Shown piece by piece: positions 8,601 through 18,800 of a stretch of 64,000 nucleotides of DNA (position 1 is its first letter; the number at the start of each line of letters is the position of its first letter). Made by a program: the position numbers and the translations under genes. The stretch comes from Deltaproteobacteria bacterium. Lineage in GTDB: Bacteria > Myxococcota > Kuafuiibacteriia > Kuafuiibacteriales > Kuafuiibacteriaceae. The notes under the pieces were generated by a model. It was not told the origin of the DNA. It made no database searches and saw nothing but the letters and a program-made list of their open reading frames with translations. The DNA lies in assembly GCA_016713425.1 (NCBI GenBank), contig JADJPE010000005.1, forward strand, positions 1,116,001 through 1,180,000, written 5' to 3'.

Positions 8601-11321
8601 GTGCGCTCAACGTTTCGCATGCGCCTTGCATGGCTCGGCGACGTGGTCATCGACGGACTCTCACGATCGACCGTTCCCCCACCCAACCTAGGGGTGACCG
8701 ACAGGCCGGAAGCCTTCGATGCGACGGACACAAGCTTAGACGAGGCGACGTCCTCCGACCCTTCGGGTCGGGATTTCTTGACGCGTTCGGCCTTCACCGG
8801 ATGGGAGCGGCAGGCTGCCGGCGAAGACCACCTGAGAAGAGCCAGCGAGCTCGCGCTCCTCCGGCTCATTCGGCCGCTCATCCCAAGAGTGAAGACGCTG
8901 GCCGATCTCAAGTCACGTTGCGCTGAGATCGGTCAAGACTACGAGATGCTGCGCCGTTCGGTCGAGAACGCGCTCCTTACCGAGGCTGCACCGCGGAGCA
9001 TCATCGCTCAGCGCACGGCGCACGCGATGACCGCGCACTTCATGCCGAAGACCGCAGAGATGTCAGCCAACCGCGCGAACGGATCGCTCGCGGCGGTCGT
9101 GCAATTCCTGCGTCAACACGGCGTGTCCCCTGAAGCTCAGTGGATCGAACGCGAAGCCGAAGTGTTGGCGCCGGTGCGACAAGCCTACGTAAACCTCGTC
9201 GGCCGTGCGCTCGCCAAAGAAGCCGTGGCCGCCTCGATCTTGGCGCGATGCATCCATGTCGGCCTGATCGCCCCGGGCGTCACTTTGGCGACCGAGCTCC
9301 CGCCCGAGATCCGGCGACGCGTCGAGCACGATCCGAGGCGAAAGGATCAGAATATCGACAGCTACGGGCGACTGCTCCTCTCACTCGAGCACGGCGATGG
9401 TCGAATCAACGCACCCGTGGGTGTGGATGCGCTCCTCCTCGCCCGGTACATCCCGGGCGCGACGCAGGCGAAGCTCCTCGAAGCGCTCACGACCGAGATC
9501 GATCCCAAGCTCCTCGATGGCATGCTCAGGAGCGCGGGCTTTCGGAGCGTGCTGAGTCATCGCGCAAGCACGGCGGACGCGCTCACATTCGAAGCGCCAG
9601 CGCTCTTCGGGCTCGGCGGAGAGTCCGAGGTCGAGCGCACGCAACAGCAGGTCTTCCAGCGACTCTCTGGACTGCTCGTCGACGAAAACCACAACGGCCG
9701 TGTCGATGGCAACGACCTCGTCTACAAGGTGCGCTCTGACGGCGAACTCGAAGTCGACACCTACGACGCATCACTCTCTGCGCGCGACAAAGAAACCTTC
9801 GCGGTCGGACTCGCCACGATCGAGGTCGCGCGCGAATATGCGGCCGTCCCCGAGTCTCGACGAATCCGATGGCTCGACTGCGATCCGGCGACGGGCGCTC
9901 AAGCCAACGAGCAGGCGGACCTCGATCTGTGGACGGTCATCGCGTCAGAGCCGGATGGCGACATCTGGACGCTCAAACCTGACGTTCGTCCGAGCCGCGC
10001 GCTCGAAGACGCGCTGTTTCGGAACGGGTCAAAGTATGAAACCGACTGTGCCCGTTCCCGCCTTCTGATTCGTCTTGCCGGCCTCCACCGCGCGCTCCAG
10101 CACCTGCACGGACGAGAGATCGGGACCGCGCTCTTCGACACGTTGTTCATCGAAGCCCCCACCCAAAAGGCAGAGGCCTTGACGCACATCGAGCGATTCC
10201 GGAACGCGCACGAGCGCGACCCCACCCTCACCTGGGACGACTTCATTGCGCACGATCCGCCGCCTATTCACCCTGCGTTTTGCCTGAGCTTGACGCGACA
10301 CGAGGTGCATAGCGCATCAGCCCACCTCTACGCAGCGCTCGCTCGACCGAAGACCCCAGGACCGGGCGACAGCATGTACATCATGAATCCGGCCGCATCC
10401 GAGCGCTCGGCTCGCGAGGGCCACATCGGCGAGAACGTCATCGATCTTGGGTTTCGAAACAAACATCGCGAATATCTCGGACATCCCTACGGACGCCTCG
10501 ACGAACACGAGTGGCAAAGGCATGTCAATGCGCCTGGCTTCTCGACGACCACGATGGCCGAGTTGCAAGAGTATGTGTCGCGCAGCTTCATCGCGGCGCT
10601 CACCTCCGAGGCGGCCAAGAAGGTGGCCCATGGTGCGCATGCGAAGGCTCTGACCGAGATCGCGGACGCAAGACGGCTGGCGCAAGCCACCACGTGCACC
10701 AAAGTCATCGAAATCCTGGCGAAGGAGGTTCGGTTCGAAGACGCCGAACCTGTTTTCAACGCGCTCGCCTCACACGATCATCTCCGCTCGAAGGACGTGA
10801 AGCGCCTTCTTGCGCATCTCAGCAATCTGGCGGTTGTTCAGTTGGCGGCGCTCTTCGACACCCACGTCGCGCACGAGCGCAGCGAGCCTCGAACGGTTGA
10901 AGCCAAGGCGTTGGCGATGCTGGAGGCAGGACTCGCGAGCAACCGCAAGGTGCTACCCGAAGCTCATCGCGCCCTTCATCTTCTTCGCGCATTCGCTCGC
11001 CTCAGACCACGGATGCGTTTGACGGAACCAGGGCGAATGATGGCCTCGCGCGAAGCGATGCTCCATTGGGTCGCACGCCCGGACTTTGCGCGAACATTTC
11101 GCAGACTGACGGGCCACCGTCCCCCACCGATCCGCGATCCCCGACGCCCCTCGAGAGCTGAAATCCATGCGCTGACTCAGCAGGTCTTCCCGGGCGCGGC
11201 CGAGATCCCCACCCACCATGCGCAAGCCAATGGCGGCGGCGACACACTCGCGGGCCTGATGACGGACATCCTCACGGTGGGACATCCTCGGCCGCCCTCG
11301 TTCCTCCACATCGGACTCTAG
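8601..11321 (+). CDS. Unknown 906-aa protein with an EF-hand-like loop
   Basis: Most of this large protein is helical and rich in Ala, Arg and Glu, with no signal peptide or membrane helix. Around residues 357-368 the segment DENHNGRVDGND matches an EF-hand/dockerin-type calcium loop, with acidic or amide residues at positions 1, 3, 5, 9 and 12 and Gly at 6. A C-terminal helical region ends in GHPRPPSFLHIGL. The start is uncertain: GTG at 8601 or ATG at 8619, neither with a strong ribosome site. No catalytic motif was recognised. It is transcribed divergently from tlpA, and its stop lies inside a 14-bp tandem repeat. Confidence 0.75.
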   Translation: MRSTFRMRLAWLGDVVIDGLSRSTVPPPNLGVTDRPEAFDATDTSLDEATSSDPSGRDFLTRSAFTGWERQAAGEDHLRRASELALLRLIRPLIPRVKTLADLKSRCAEIGQDYEMLRRSVENALLTEAAPRSIIAQRTAHAMTAHFMPKTAEMSANRANGSLAAVVQFLRQHGVSPEAQWIEREAEVLAPVRQAYVNLVGRALAKEAVAASILARCIHVGLIAPGVTLATELPPEIRRRVEHDPRRKDQNIDSYGRLLLSLEHGDGRINAPVGVDALLLARYIPGATQAKLLEALTTEIDPKLLDGMLRSAGFRSVLSHRASTADALTFEAPALFGLGGESEVERTQQQVFQRLSGLLVDENHNGRVDGNDLVYKVRSDGELEVDTYDASLSARDKETFAVGLATIEVAREYAAVPESRRIRWLDCDPATGAQANEQADLDLWTVIASEPDGDIWTLKPDVRPSRALEDALFRNGSKYETDCARSRLLIRLAGLHRALQHLHGREIGTALFDTLFIEAPTQKAEALTHIERFRNAHERDPTLTWDDFIAHDPPPIHPAFCLSLTRHEVHSASAHLYAALARPKTPGPGDSMYIMNPAASERSAREGHIGENVIDLGFRNKHREYLGHPYGRLDEHEWQRHVNAPGFSTTTMAELQEYVSRSFIAALTSEAAKKVAHGAHAKALTEIADARRLAQATTCTKVIEILAKEVRFEDAEPVFNALASHDHLRSKDVKRLLAHLSNLAVVQLAALFDTHVAHERSEPRTVEAKALAMLEAGLASNRKVLPEAHRALHLLRAFARLRPRMRLTEPGRMMASREAMLHWVARPDFARTFRRLTGHRPPPIRDPRRPSRAEIHALTQQVFPGAAEIPTHHAQANGGGDTLAGLMTDILTVGHPRPPSFLHIGL

Positions 11322-11357
11322 CCGCGAGCCTCTAGCCGCGAGCCTCTAGCCGCGAGC
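11316..11357. repeat. 14-bp tandem repeat spanning a stop codon
   Basis: Three perfect copies of CTCTAGCCGCGAGC follow one another. The TAG of the first copy (11319-11321) is the stop codon of the 906-aa gene, so the array begins in the last codons and runs into the intergenic space before the methyltransferase gene. Confidence 0.95.
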
Positions 11358-11433
11358 CCCTTCCCTCGAGGCCATCATTTGGTTCCCAAAACCCGTTGCG
11401 CAAGCCATCAGCCTCCGGCTACGAAACACGTGC

Positions 11434-12270
11434 ATGACCTTCGGTGTGCGCATGAATTCCGAGACCGCGGGGCGCTGGGCCAACACAAAGGCGCGGTTTC
11501 GGCGTGGACCAGGGACAACGTATCGGAAGCTTCAATCGCTCAAGTTCCTTCTGACCCGCGACCACCGAGCCGTCCGCCATTTCCTGCGCACGCCCTTCGC
11601 CCGCCCGATGTCGCTCGCGGCGCGTCTATCCATGCTCGCGCAGTACATGCGAATCACCCACGCCGTCCGTGGGTACCACACGCTCACCGAGATCCTTACG
11701 GTCACCGAGGCCATCCTCAAGCGCATCAACCCGGTCGTCGTCGAGGCGGGGGCGGGGTCTGGCTCGAGCACGGCCAAGCTGTCGATCGCCACACGCGCCG
11801 CTGGAGGGCGCCTTCTCGTCTTCGACTCCTTCCAGGGCATCCCGGAAAACGATGACGTCCATCATCTCCTCGATGGGCGACCGCTCACGTTCCGACGTGG
11901 TGCGTTCCGCGGACGTTTGACCGCGGTGAAGAAGCGCGTCGCCATGTTTGGCGCGCCCGAAGTGTGCACGTTCCACAAGGGTTGGTTCGAAGACACCCTC
12001 CCCGCCTTCGATGCACGACCAGACGTCGTCTTGCTCGACGTCGACCTCCTGTCATCGACGAAGACCTGCGTCCGCGAGATCATGCCCCGCCTCAAAGAGG
12101 ATGGCATTCTCTTCAGCCAAGACGGTCATATCCGCGAGATCGTGGCGCTCTTCCTCGATGAGGCATACTGGCGCGATGAGGTCGGCATCGAGCCACCGGC
12201 CGTCGAGCGGCGTCCGAAGCTCCTCGCACTCCGGCCTCGGGGGGTCACGCAACCGGGTCGCGCGGGCTGA
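11434..12270 (+). CDS. TylF/MycF-like SAM-dependent methyltransferase
   Basis: This 278-aa protein has a Rossmann-type methyltransferase core. The SAM-binding motif is VVVEAGAGSGSSTAKLS (about residues 103-119), the acidic strand is LLVFDSFQGIPE, typical of TylF-family O-methyltransferases, and the metal-site strand is VVLLDVDLLSSTKTC. An N-terminal helical region (about 20-90) corresponds to the lid of the family. Known members are Mg2+-dependent O-methyltransferases acting on sugars of natural products or surface glycans; the substrate here cannot be told. No glycan or polyketide genes surround it. It ends 12 bp before recC and may share a transcript with it. Confidence 0.8.
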   Translation: MTFGVRMNSETAGRWANTKARFRRGPGTTYRKLQSLKFLLTRDHRAVRHFLRTPFARPMSLAARLSMLAQYMRITHAVRGYHTLTEILTVTEAILKRINPVVVEAGAGSGSSTAKLSIATRAAGGRLLVFDSFQGIPENDDVHHLLDGRPLTFRRGAFRGRLTAVKKRVAMFGAPEVCTFHKGWFEDTLPAFDARPDVVLLDVDLLSSTKTCVREIMPRLKEDGILFSQDGHIREIVALFLDEAYWRDEVGIEPPAVERRPKLLALRPRGVTQPGRAG

Positions 12271-12282
12271 AGAGGTCGCCAC

Positions 12283-15200
12283 ATGCTACACCTTCACTAC
12301 GCCGACCGCCTCGACGCGCTCGCCGACGCGCTTGCGGACGATATCCACGCCGCACGCGCGCGTTCGAACCCGGCCCGCATGCTTCGCCCGGTTTCGATCG
12401 TCGTCCCGAATCCGGTCGTCTTTGAGTACGTCGTATTCCGCTTCGCGCAGCGTCACGGCGTCGCGGCGAACCTCACGTACCAGTTTCTTGGTCAGTGCTT
12501 CGCGGATCTGGCCCGAACCCATGCACCCGGCGTTTCGCTCGCCCAAGGCGAGATCCTGACCGCCCATTTCATCCACCTGTTGCTCGATGAGACGTTGCTT
12601 GAAAAGCCCAGCTTCGAAGTCGTTCGCGGTTTCCTCGGGGCAGCAGGCTCAGACGACGCGGTCGTCGACCATCGACGCTACCAGCTTGCCTCGCGCCTCT
12701 CGTCCTTGTTCGAGACCTACAGCATCGCTCAGCCACGAATGTTGGGGAAATGGCGAAGAAGCGAGCTTCCGCTCGAAGAGGACAATGGCCCCGCTTCGTG
12801 GCAAGCGCGGCTTTATCATGCGCTCGTCCACGGCGCACCACGCTGCATGTTGCTCGACCAGCTCCCGGAAGCGATCAATGCCGAAAGGGTGGCCCGAGAT
12901 CGAGATGATCCGCTCTTTCTCTTTGGTCTTCGAAGCATTTCACCGACCGAAGCTTCGGTCTTGGATGCGCTCAGAGAAACACGGGACGTCTACGTCTACG
13001 CACTCAATCCTTGCGAGGAGTTCTGGGAAGACGCAAGCCGTCGACCCCTGCGCGAGGACAAAGATGAAGACGACGACGAAGAAGCCAGCACCTCGGAACC
13101 TGTCCTCCTCACGACATGGGGCGGGTCCGCACGTGCTTCGATCCGGGTGCTCAACGCGCTTTCAAACTTCGACTTCGAGAACCACTTCGAACCCCGCCGC
13201 CTACCCGAGGCGCCCGGATCGCGGCTGCGAGAGCTGCAGGCCGATGTGCGCACACGACGTCCCCACGGGCCAGCCAACGCGCCCTGCGTCGATGACAGCC
13301 TGCACATCATGGCTTGCGCCAGCGTGCGGCGGGAGCTCGAAGCGGTCGCTCAGACGATCATCGCGAAGGTCCAACAGAGTCGAAGTCAGTCGACTTCGCC
13401 GCCCATCCACCTTCACGAGGTGGGTATTCTCGTCCCTGACCACCAGAAGGAGGCCTATTATTCGCATGCAGGTGCGGTCTTTGAGGCCTTTGATGAGCTT
13501 CCTTTCAACCTTGTTGCGGCGCCGGTTGCCAGCACGAGTCGGATCATCGAGATCGTGCGCGCGCTGCTCGCGCTTCCCTCGTCGCGCTTCACTCGAAGTG
13601 ACCTCCTCTCGATCCTCGTTCATCCGTCCGTCGCAGCCCGTTTTCCCGGGATTCAGCCGGAGCTCTGGACGCGGTGGTGTGAATCGCTTGGCGTGCTTCA
13701 CGGTCGAAGCCGCTCGGACCATGCCTCCACCTACGTGACCGAAGACATCTACAACTGGGAACAAGGCGTAACGCGTCTCATGCTCGGCCTCTTTCTCACC
13801 TCTGAACGTTCGGGTGACACACGTATCTTCGACCCGGGCGGGCACCCGTATCTCCCGCTCGAGACGGCGCCCGGCGACTTCGAGCAGGTCGCGGAGTTCT
13901 CGAAGCTGGTGCGGGGGCTCATCCGTGACGCCACATTCGCGAAGGTCGCACGAATTCCTCTCAGGGACTGGGCAGCGCTCATCCGGTCGCTGGTGATTCG
14001 TTACGTCGGCACGGCGTCGGAATCAGACGAGAGAGATCTCCTACGGTGCCTCCGCGTCATTCAGAACCTCGGCGAGCCCGACGTAGGCGGTCGACCTGTC
14101 TCGTTCACCATTGCCCACGACTTCGTCCAGCGAGGTCTGGAGGCCCTACGAACCAATCTGGGCCACCCGCTCATGCGCGGTGTAACGGTCGGACCGCTCT
14201 CGGCCCTCGCCGGCCTGCCGTTCAGACTCACCTTCGTGGTTGGGCTTGGCGAGGGATGTTTTCCGCGGACAAGCGTAACCGACGAGCTCGAGCTCGAAGC
14301 CGAGTCCAAGCTCGAATCCGACTCCATTCCGCGACTCCAGGACGACGACCGACGGGCTCTCCTCGAAGCATTCCTGGGCGCGACCGATCATTTCGTCATG
14401 TCATACGTCAGTCGCGATGCGCGAACCGGTGACATACTCGAGCCTTCACCCGTCATCTCGGAAATGCTCGATATCCTGGGCGCACAAGCCACGTCTTCGG
14501 GCGACGAGACACCCCCCATCGTCGAACGCCACGCTCTCCGGCGCTATGAAGATGTGCCGGGACAATCAGGGCCCTCTACGCGTCCCGAGCTCTGGGCCAC
14601 GGTACGGGAACGGCAGGCCCTCGAGCTCCGACAAGCCTTGCTCGAGCACACCCGTCGAACTGCCGCTCGAGCATCCAGCCTGCCAACCTTCGACGAGCTC
14701 ATCTCGGCGGCACCTCCATCGGCGGGCGAAGCGCTTCGATCGCGCTTCGGACTTCCTAAACCACCCGCGGCGTCGGCACAGCTCGAAACATCCCCCGAGG
14801 AACGGCGAACGCTTCCCTATCGCGCGCTCCGGGGCTTTCTTGAAGATCCTCTCGAAGCCTGGGCCCAACACGTCTTGGGTATCCGCATGCAAGATACCGA
14901 GGTCGATCCGATCCTCGTATCCGACGAGGTGTTCGAGAGCCCAAGACTCACGATGACCACGCTGCTTCGGGAGAGCTTCTTGGATCATCTCCAAGCCTCG
15001 AGCCAAACAGGTATCGAAGACCTTTCACGACGAACACTGCCGGACACTTACGAAGCGCGCGCGCGACTCTACGAACTCTCCGGTAAAATACCCACGGGGA
15101 TATTTCTCGAACATGAGCGAGCGGAGCACCTTCGCATCCTCGAAGCATGGCGCACGCAGACCGATCGTATCCTCGCCGCCGACGCATCATCACCACCCGT

Positions 15201-15825
15201 CGTCCTTCGGTTCGGGCGCGCCCGCGAGCACCTTCGAGTCGAGCATGTCTTCGCACCCCTGCTGCTCGAGCTCCAGATCTCGCCCGTTGGTCATTCCTCA
15301 ACGACAACCGTCGCTCTTTCGGGCGCCACGCAGCCCTTTGCATCCACCACGACCCGCCTTACGTGCTTTTCGTTCGTCCCCCAACCTCGCATCGACCGGA
15401 CGACACGCCTTCGGCTCGAAGTCGGCGCGTTCTTGGACTACGCCGTACTCGCAGCGCTCGGGCCGGCGGCCGGACATCGCTTTCGTTCCGTGATCGTCTC
15501 CAGCGGTCAGGAGACCTCGACGACCGACTTCGCACGCCTTGCACCCGATGATGCGCGCGCCTATCTCGAGATGCTCGCTCAGGAGCTACTGAGCGTTCAT
15601 CACGCCTACGCACTTCCGCTCGCTGCGATCGGGCGATTGCAGGAGGCGCTCGTCAAAGGCGCTCATCATCCCGACCAGATTCGACGCCTGCTCAACGCGT
15701 GGGTTCGGCGTCGGCCAGCGCCCCATCACTTCGGCTCTGAAGTCATGCCGCCGGAACCGAGGACGGCGATGCGAATGATGGTGCAGCGTTTTTCACCGTT
15801 CTTCGACCGGCGAGAAGAGGCCTAG
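12283..15825 (+). CDS. recC: RecC-like exonuclease V gamma subunit
   Basis: This 1180-aa protein starts at an ATG with GAAGAGG 6 nt upstream. The N-terminus has the typical RecC opening (VSIVVPNPVVFEYVVFRFAQ, then LTYQFLGQCF). The middle carries the helicase-like fold lacking Walker motifs, with family landmarks such as FVVGLGEGCFPR and DDRRALLEAFLGATDHFVMSYVSRD. The C-terminal third is a nuclease-like fold without an evident GxxD...DYK active site, as in RecC. RecC recognises Chi and splits the strands in the RecBCD complex. It lies immediately upstream of RecB. An acidic DEDDDEE stretch near residue 265 is a low-complexity loop. Confidence 0.88.
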   Translation: MLHLHYADRLDALADALADDIHAARARSNPARMLRPVSIVVPNPVVFEYVVFRFAQRHGVAANLTYQFLGQCFADLARTHAPGVSLAQGEILTAHFIHLLLDETLLEKPSFEVVRGFLGAAGSDDAVVDHRRYQLASRLSSLFETYSIAQPRMLGKWRRSELPLEEDNGPASWQARLYHALVHGAPRCMLLDQLPEAINAERVARDRDDPLFLFGLRSISPTEASVLDALRETRDVYVYALNPCEEFWEDASRRPLREDKDEDDDEEASTSEPVLLTTWGGSARASIRVLNALSNFDFENHFEPRRLPEAPGSRLRELQADVRTRRPHGPANAPCVDDSLHIMACASVRRELEAVAQTIIAKVQQSRSQSTSPPIHLHEVGILVPDHQKEAYYSHAGAVFEAFDELPFNLVAAPVASTSRIIEIVRALLALPSSRFTRSDLLSILVHPSVAARFPGIQPELWTRWCESLGVLHGRSRSDHASTYVTEDIYNWEQGVTRLMLGLFLTSERSGDTRIFDPGGHPYLPLETAPGDFEQVAEFSKLVRGLIRDATFAKVARIPLRDWAALIRSLVIRYVGTASESDERDLLRCLRVIQNLGEPDVGGRPVSFTIAHDFVQRGLEALRTNLGHPLMRGVTVGPLSALAGLPFRLTFVVGLGEGCFPRTSVTDELELEAESKLESDSIPRLQDDDRRALLEAFLGATDHFVMSYVSRDARTGDILEPSPVISEMLDILGAQATSSGDETPPIVERHALRRYEDVPGQSGPSTRPELWATVRERQALELRQALLEHTRRTAARASSLPTFDELISAAPPSAGEALRSRFGLPKPPAASAQLETSPEERRTLPYRALRGFLEDPLEAWAQHVLGIRMQDTEVDPILVSDEVFESPRLTMTTLLRESFLDHLQASSQTGIEDLSRRTLPDTYEARARLYELSGKIPTGIFLEHERAEHLRILEAWRTQTDRILAADASSPPVVLRFGRAREHLRVEHVFAPLLLELQISPVGHSSTTTVALSGATQPFASTTTRLTCFSFVPQPRIDRTTRLRLEVGAFLDYAVLAALGPAAGHRFRSVIVSSGQETSTTDFARLAPDDARAYLEMLAQELLSVHHAYALPLAAIGRLQEALVKGAHHPDQIRRLLNAWVRRRPAPHHFGSEVMPPEPRTAMRMMVQRFSPFFDRREEA

Positions 15826-15855
15826 TCGACCAAGAGCGGCGAGGTGTGAGGGGCC

Positions 15856-18800
15856 ATGATTCATCGTTCAGCTTTCTTCCCAAAGCCGTCTGTCCTCGCC
15901 AAGATCGACGTTCGCAAACCAGCGGTCATTGAGGCGTCGGCGGGAACCGGCAAGACGTATACGCTCGAACATCTCGTCGTCGATCTTCTCCTGTCGTCAT
16001 CCGCCCAACTGGACGAGCTTCTGGTCGTAACGTTCACGGAGAAAGCTGCCCTCGAGCTCCGCGCACGTCTCAGGCGAAAGCTTCGGTCTCTGCTCAGAGA
16101 ACCTTGGGCGTCGGGGATCGCATGTCCGCCCGAGCCCAACTCGGTTCCCGACCCGTATTCATCCTCAGATTCCAGCTCCGGGCCGCCCTCGGATGGGCTC
16201 TCCGATGGGCACTTGGGTGCGAACCACGAATCGGGACGCCCCTTGGATGCGCTCGGATGGGTCATCGACCACGCGAAACGTCGGAAGCTCGACGAAGCAC
16301 TTCGGCGATTCGATGCTGCGAGCATATCGACGATTCATGCGTTCTGCCATCGTACGCTGACGGAACAGTCCTTCTCACATGGACGTCTATTCGGTGAGCG
16401 TCTCGTCGACGCGCGCTCGGTGTTCGACGAAGCCTTCCTCAATCGACTTCGGACGACTTTTGGGTGCCAAGAGCCATGGCGCAGCTTTCTTCGTGCATGG
16501 CTCCCGCGGGCATCGGCCGCCGATCTTCGCGACATTCTCTTCGATTGTCATTCGAAGCGGGGTCAGTTCGAGAGGGTACTCGACCTGGGCTGCCTCCTGG
16601 AGCGCGTGCAGGCCGTGCAGAAGCTCGACCTCGCGCCCCACGCGCTGCGACCTGCTTTCGTTCGCGCCAATCTGGCTCCAAGCACCGCGCGCGCGCTCGT
16701 CGAGCGGTTGAATCGTCTTCGATCGATCGTCAAGACGGTTCGAGCGCCGGAGGATGTGCCCGCATTCCTGGCCGCCATCGAGGAGGAGGATGGGCGTCCG
16801 GGAGGGGCCTTTCAGTTCATTGTCGAGCGGATCCACGGAAAGTCGCCGCCGGGGGGTCTGCTTCATCGTCTCGAGGATGCGCTCGTCGAGCTCGAGCGCG
16901 TCCGCGTCTCCCTGCCATCCGCGATGGTGCAGCTCTTTCTCCCCGAGGTCTTGGCCGAGGCGCACACGCTCAAGCAGAAGCGCGGCGAGCTCGATTTCGA
17001 CGACATGCTCACTCTGCTCGCGCGTCGTCTGTCAGAACCGGAAGGCCGGGCCTTTGTGGATCGACTGCGGGCCCGATATCGTTTTGCTTTGATCGATGAG
17101 TTTCAAGATACGGACGAGACGCAGTGGCAGATCTTTCGTCAAGTCTTCGTCGAATCGCGTTCGACCCACTCATTGTTCGTAATCGGCGATCCCAAACAGG
17201 CGATCTACGGGTTCCGGGGTGCCGACGTCGAAACCTACCGCGCAGCCTGCCAGCGGATCGAAGAGGCCGACGGTCGCACGATTCAGCTTTCGAAGAATCA
17301 TCGGTCAACGCCGGCGCTGGTCGACGCGATCAATCAGATCCTCGACCAAAGAGCCAGGCAGCCGTTCTTCTCGGGTGCAATTGGGTATCCGGAGCCCGTC
17401 ACGCCGGCGGAACGCGGTCTGCGGTCGATCGTTCGGAACAACAAGATCATGCCGCCGGTGCACGTCTTCCACGTGACATCGCCCGAGGGTCAACTCACGG
17501 TGCGCGAGGCACGCACGACCCTCGCGCGTCGGATGGCCGACGAGATCCACGACCTCATCCACGAGGAAACGATGCTGATCGTCGCCGAGAACCTCGAACC
17601 CGAAGCCATCGCGTCGAGGACGCCACGACCCGCCGTCTCGACCCACTCGAGGCGCCTCGTGGCGCGAGACATCTTCATCCTCACTCGAAGTGCCAAGGAA
17701 GGGATCGAGGTCGCAACGCATCTTCGGGGCCGCGGTATTCCGCACGCTTTCTACAAACAAGACGGCTTGTTCCAGACGCGGGAAGCTCAGGATATCCGCG
17801 CCGTTTTTCGCGCCATTCTTGAGCCAACCTCGAGATCGCGCCGTCTGTGCGCATGGCAAACAGCTTTCTTCTCTGTGGAGTTATCGGCGCTCGGAGAGTA
17901 CGTCGATGTTCCGGCCGATGCGCCGATGTTTGCTCAGCTCCTCGAGTGGCAAAAGCTGGCGGAATCGAATCAATATTCGCGGCTCTTCACCCGCCTCCTC
18001 GAGGACACACATCTCATCGAGCGTGAGCTCTTCCTCGGTGCCGGTGAACGGCGGATCACGAACTACGGTCATATCTTCGAGCACCTTCTCGAGGAGACCT
18101 TCCGAAGGAAGGTTACGTTGGTCGAGCTCATACGATGCCTCGACGAATACATCGAGGGCCGTCGCCATCCGCCGGGAGAAGACGGCAACATCCAGCGGCT
18201 CGAGACCGACCGCGACGCAGTGCAGATCATGACCATGCACAAGTCGAAGGGTCTCGAAGCCTCAGTCGTCTTCCTGTTCGGGGGCTTCGACGCCCCGGCC
18301 GAGCGAGCCTCAATCTATCATCGGGATGGCCGTCGGTATCTCGCCCTCGGGACCAGCGCTCAGACATCGGTCGAATCGAGCGAGACGATGGAATCGATCG
18401 AGAAGGAGCGCGACGAGGAAGATCAACGACTCCTTTACGTCGCCATGACGCGGTCGGGAGCGCGCCTGTATCTCCCTTACTTCGCCGTCGCGAGCACATC
18501 CAAAGCCGGTTCGCCCCCGGCGCGCGACCTTAGCCAGCTCGATGGCCCCTATCGGGTGCTCAATCGTCGACTGGATGATGTCGTGCAGCCGGGCATGGAT
18601 CAGGCGTTGTTTCGGGTCGAGGAGATCATGGTCGGCGCTTCGGACGCCGGGAGAAGTGAAGAGAAGAGGGAGGCCCCGAGCCGAGGCGGAGGAGAAGGCG
18701 GCGGAGAAGGCGAAGGCCAAGACGACGGCGAAGAGGCCCAAGCCTGGCTCGAGGCGTTCGCGGCCCTCCGCCCCAGTGAGCCGCCATCGACCATCCACCC

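Noticed and set aside
15852..15874. LexA box at the recB start (GTTCAGC)
   Set aside because: Only the GTTCAGC half fits; five or more mismatches in the remainder.
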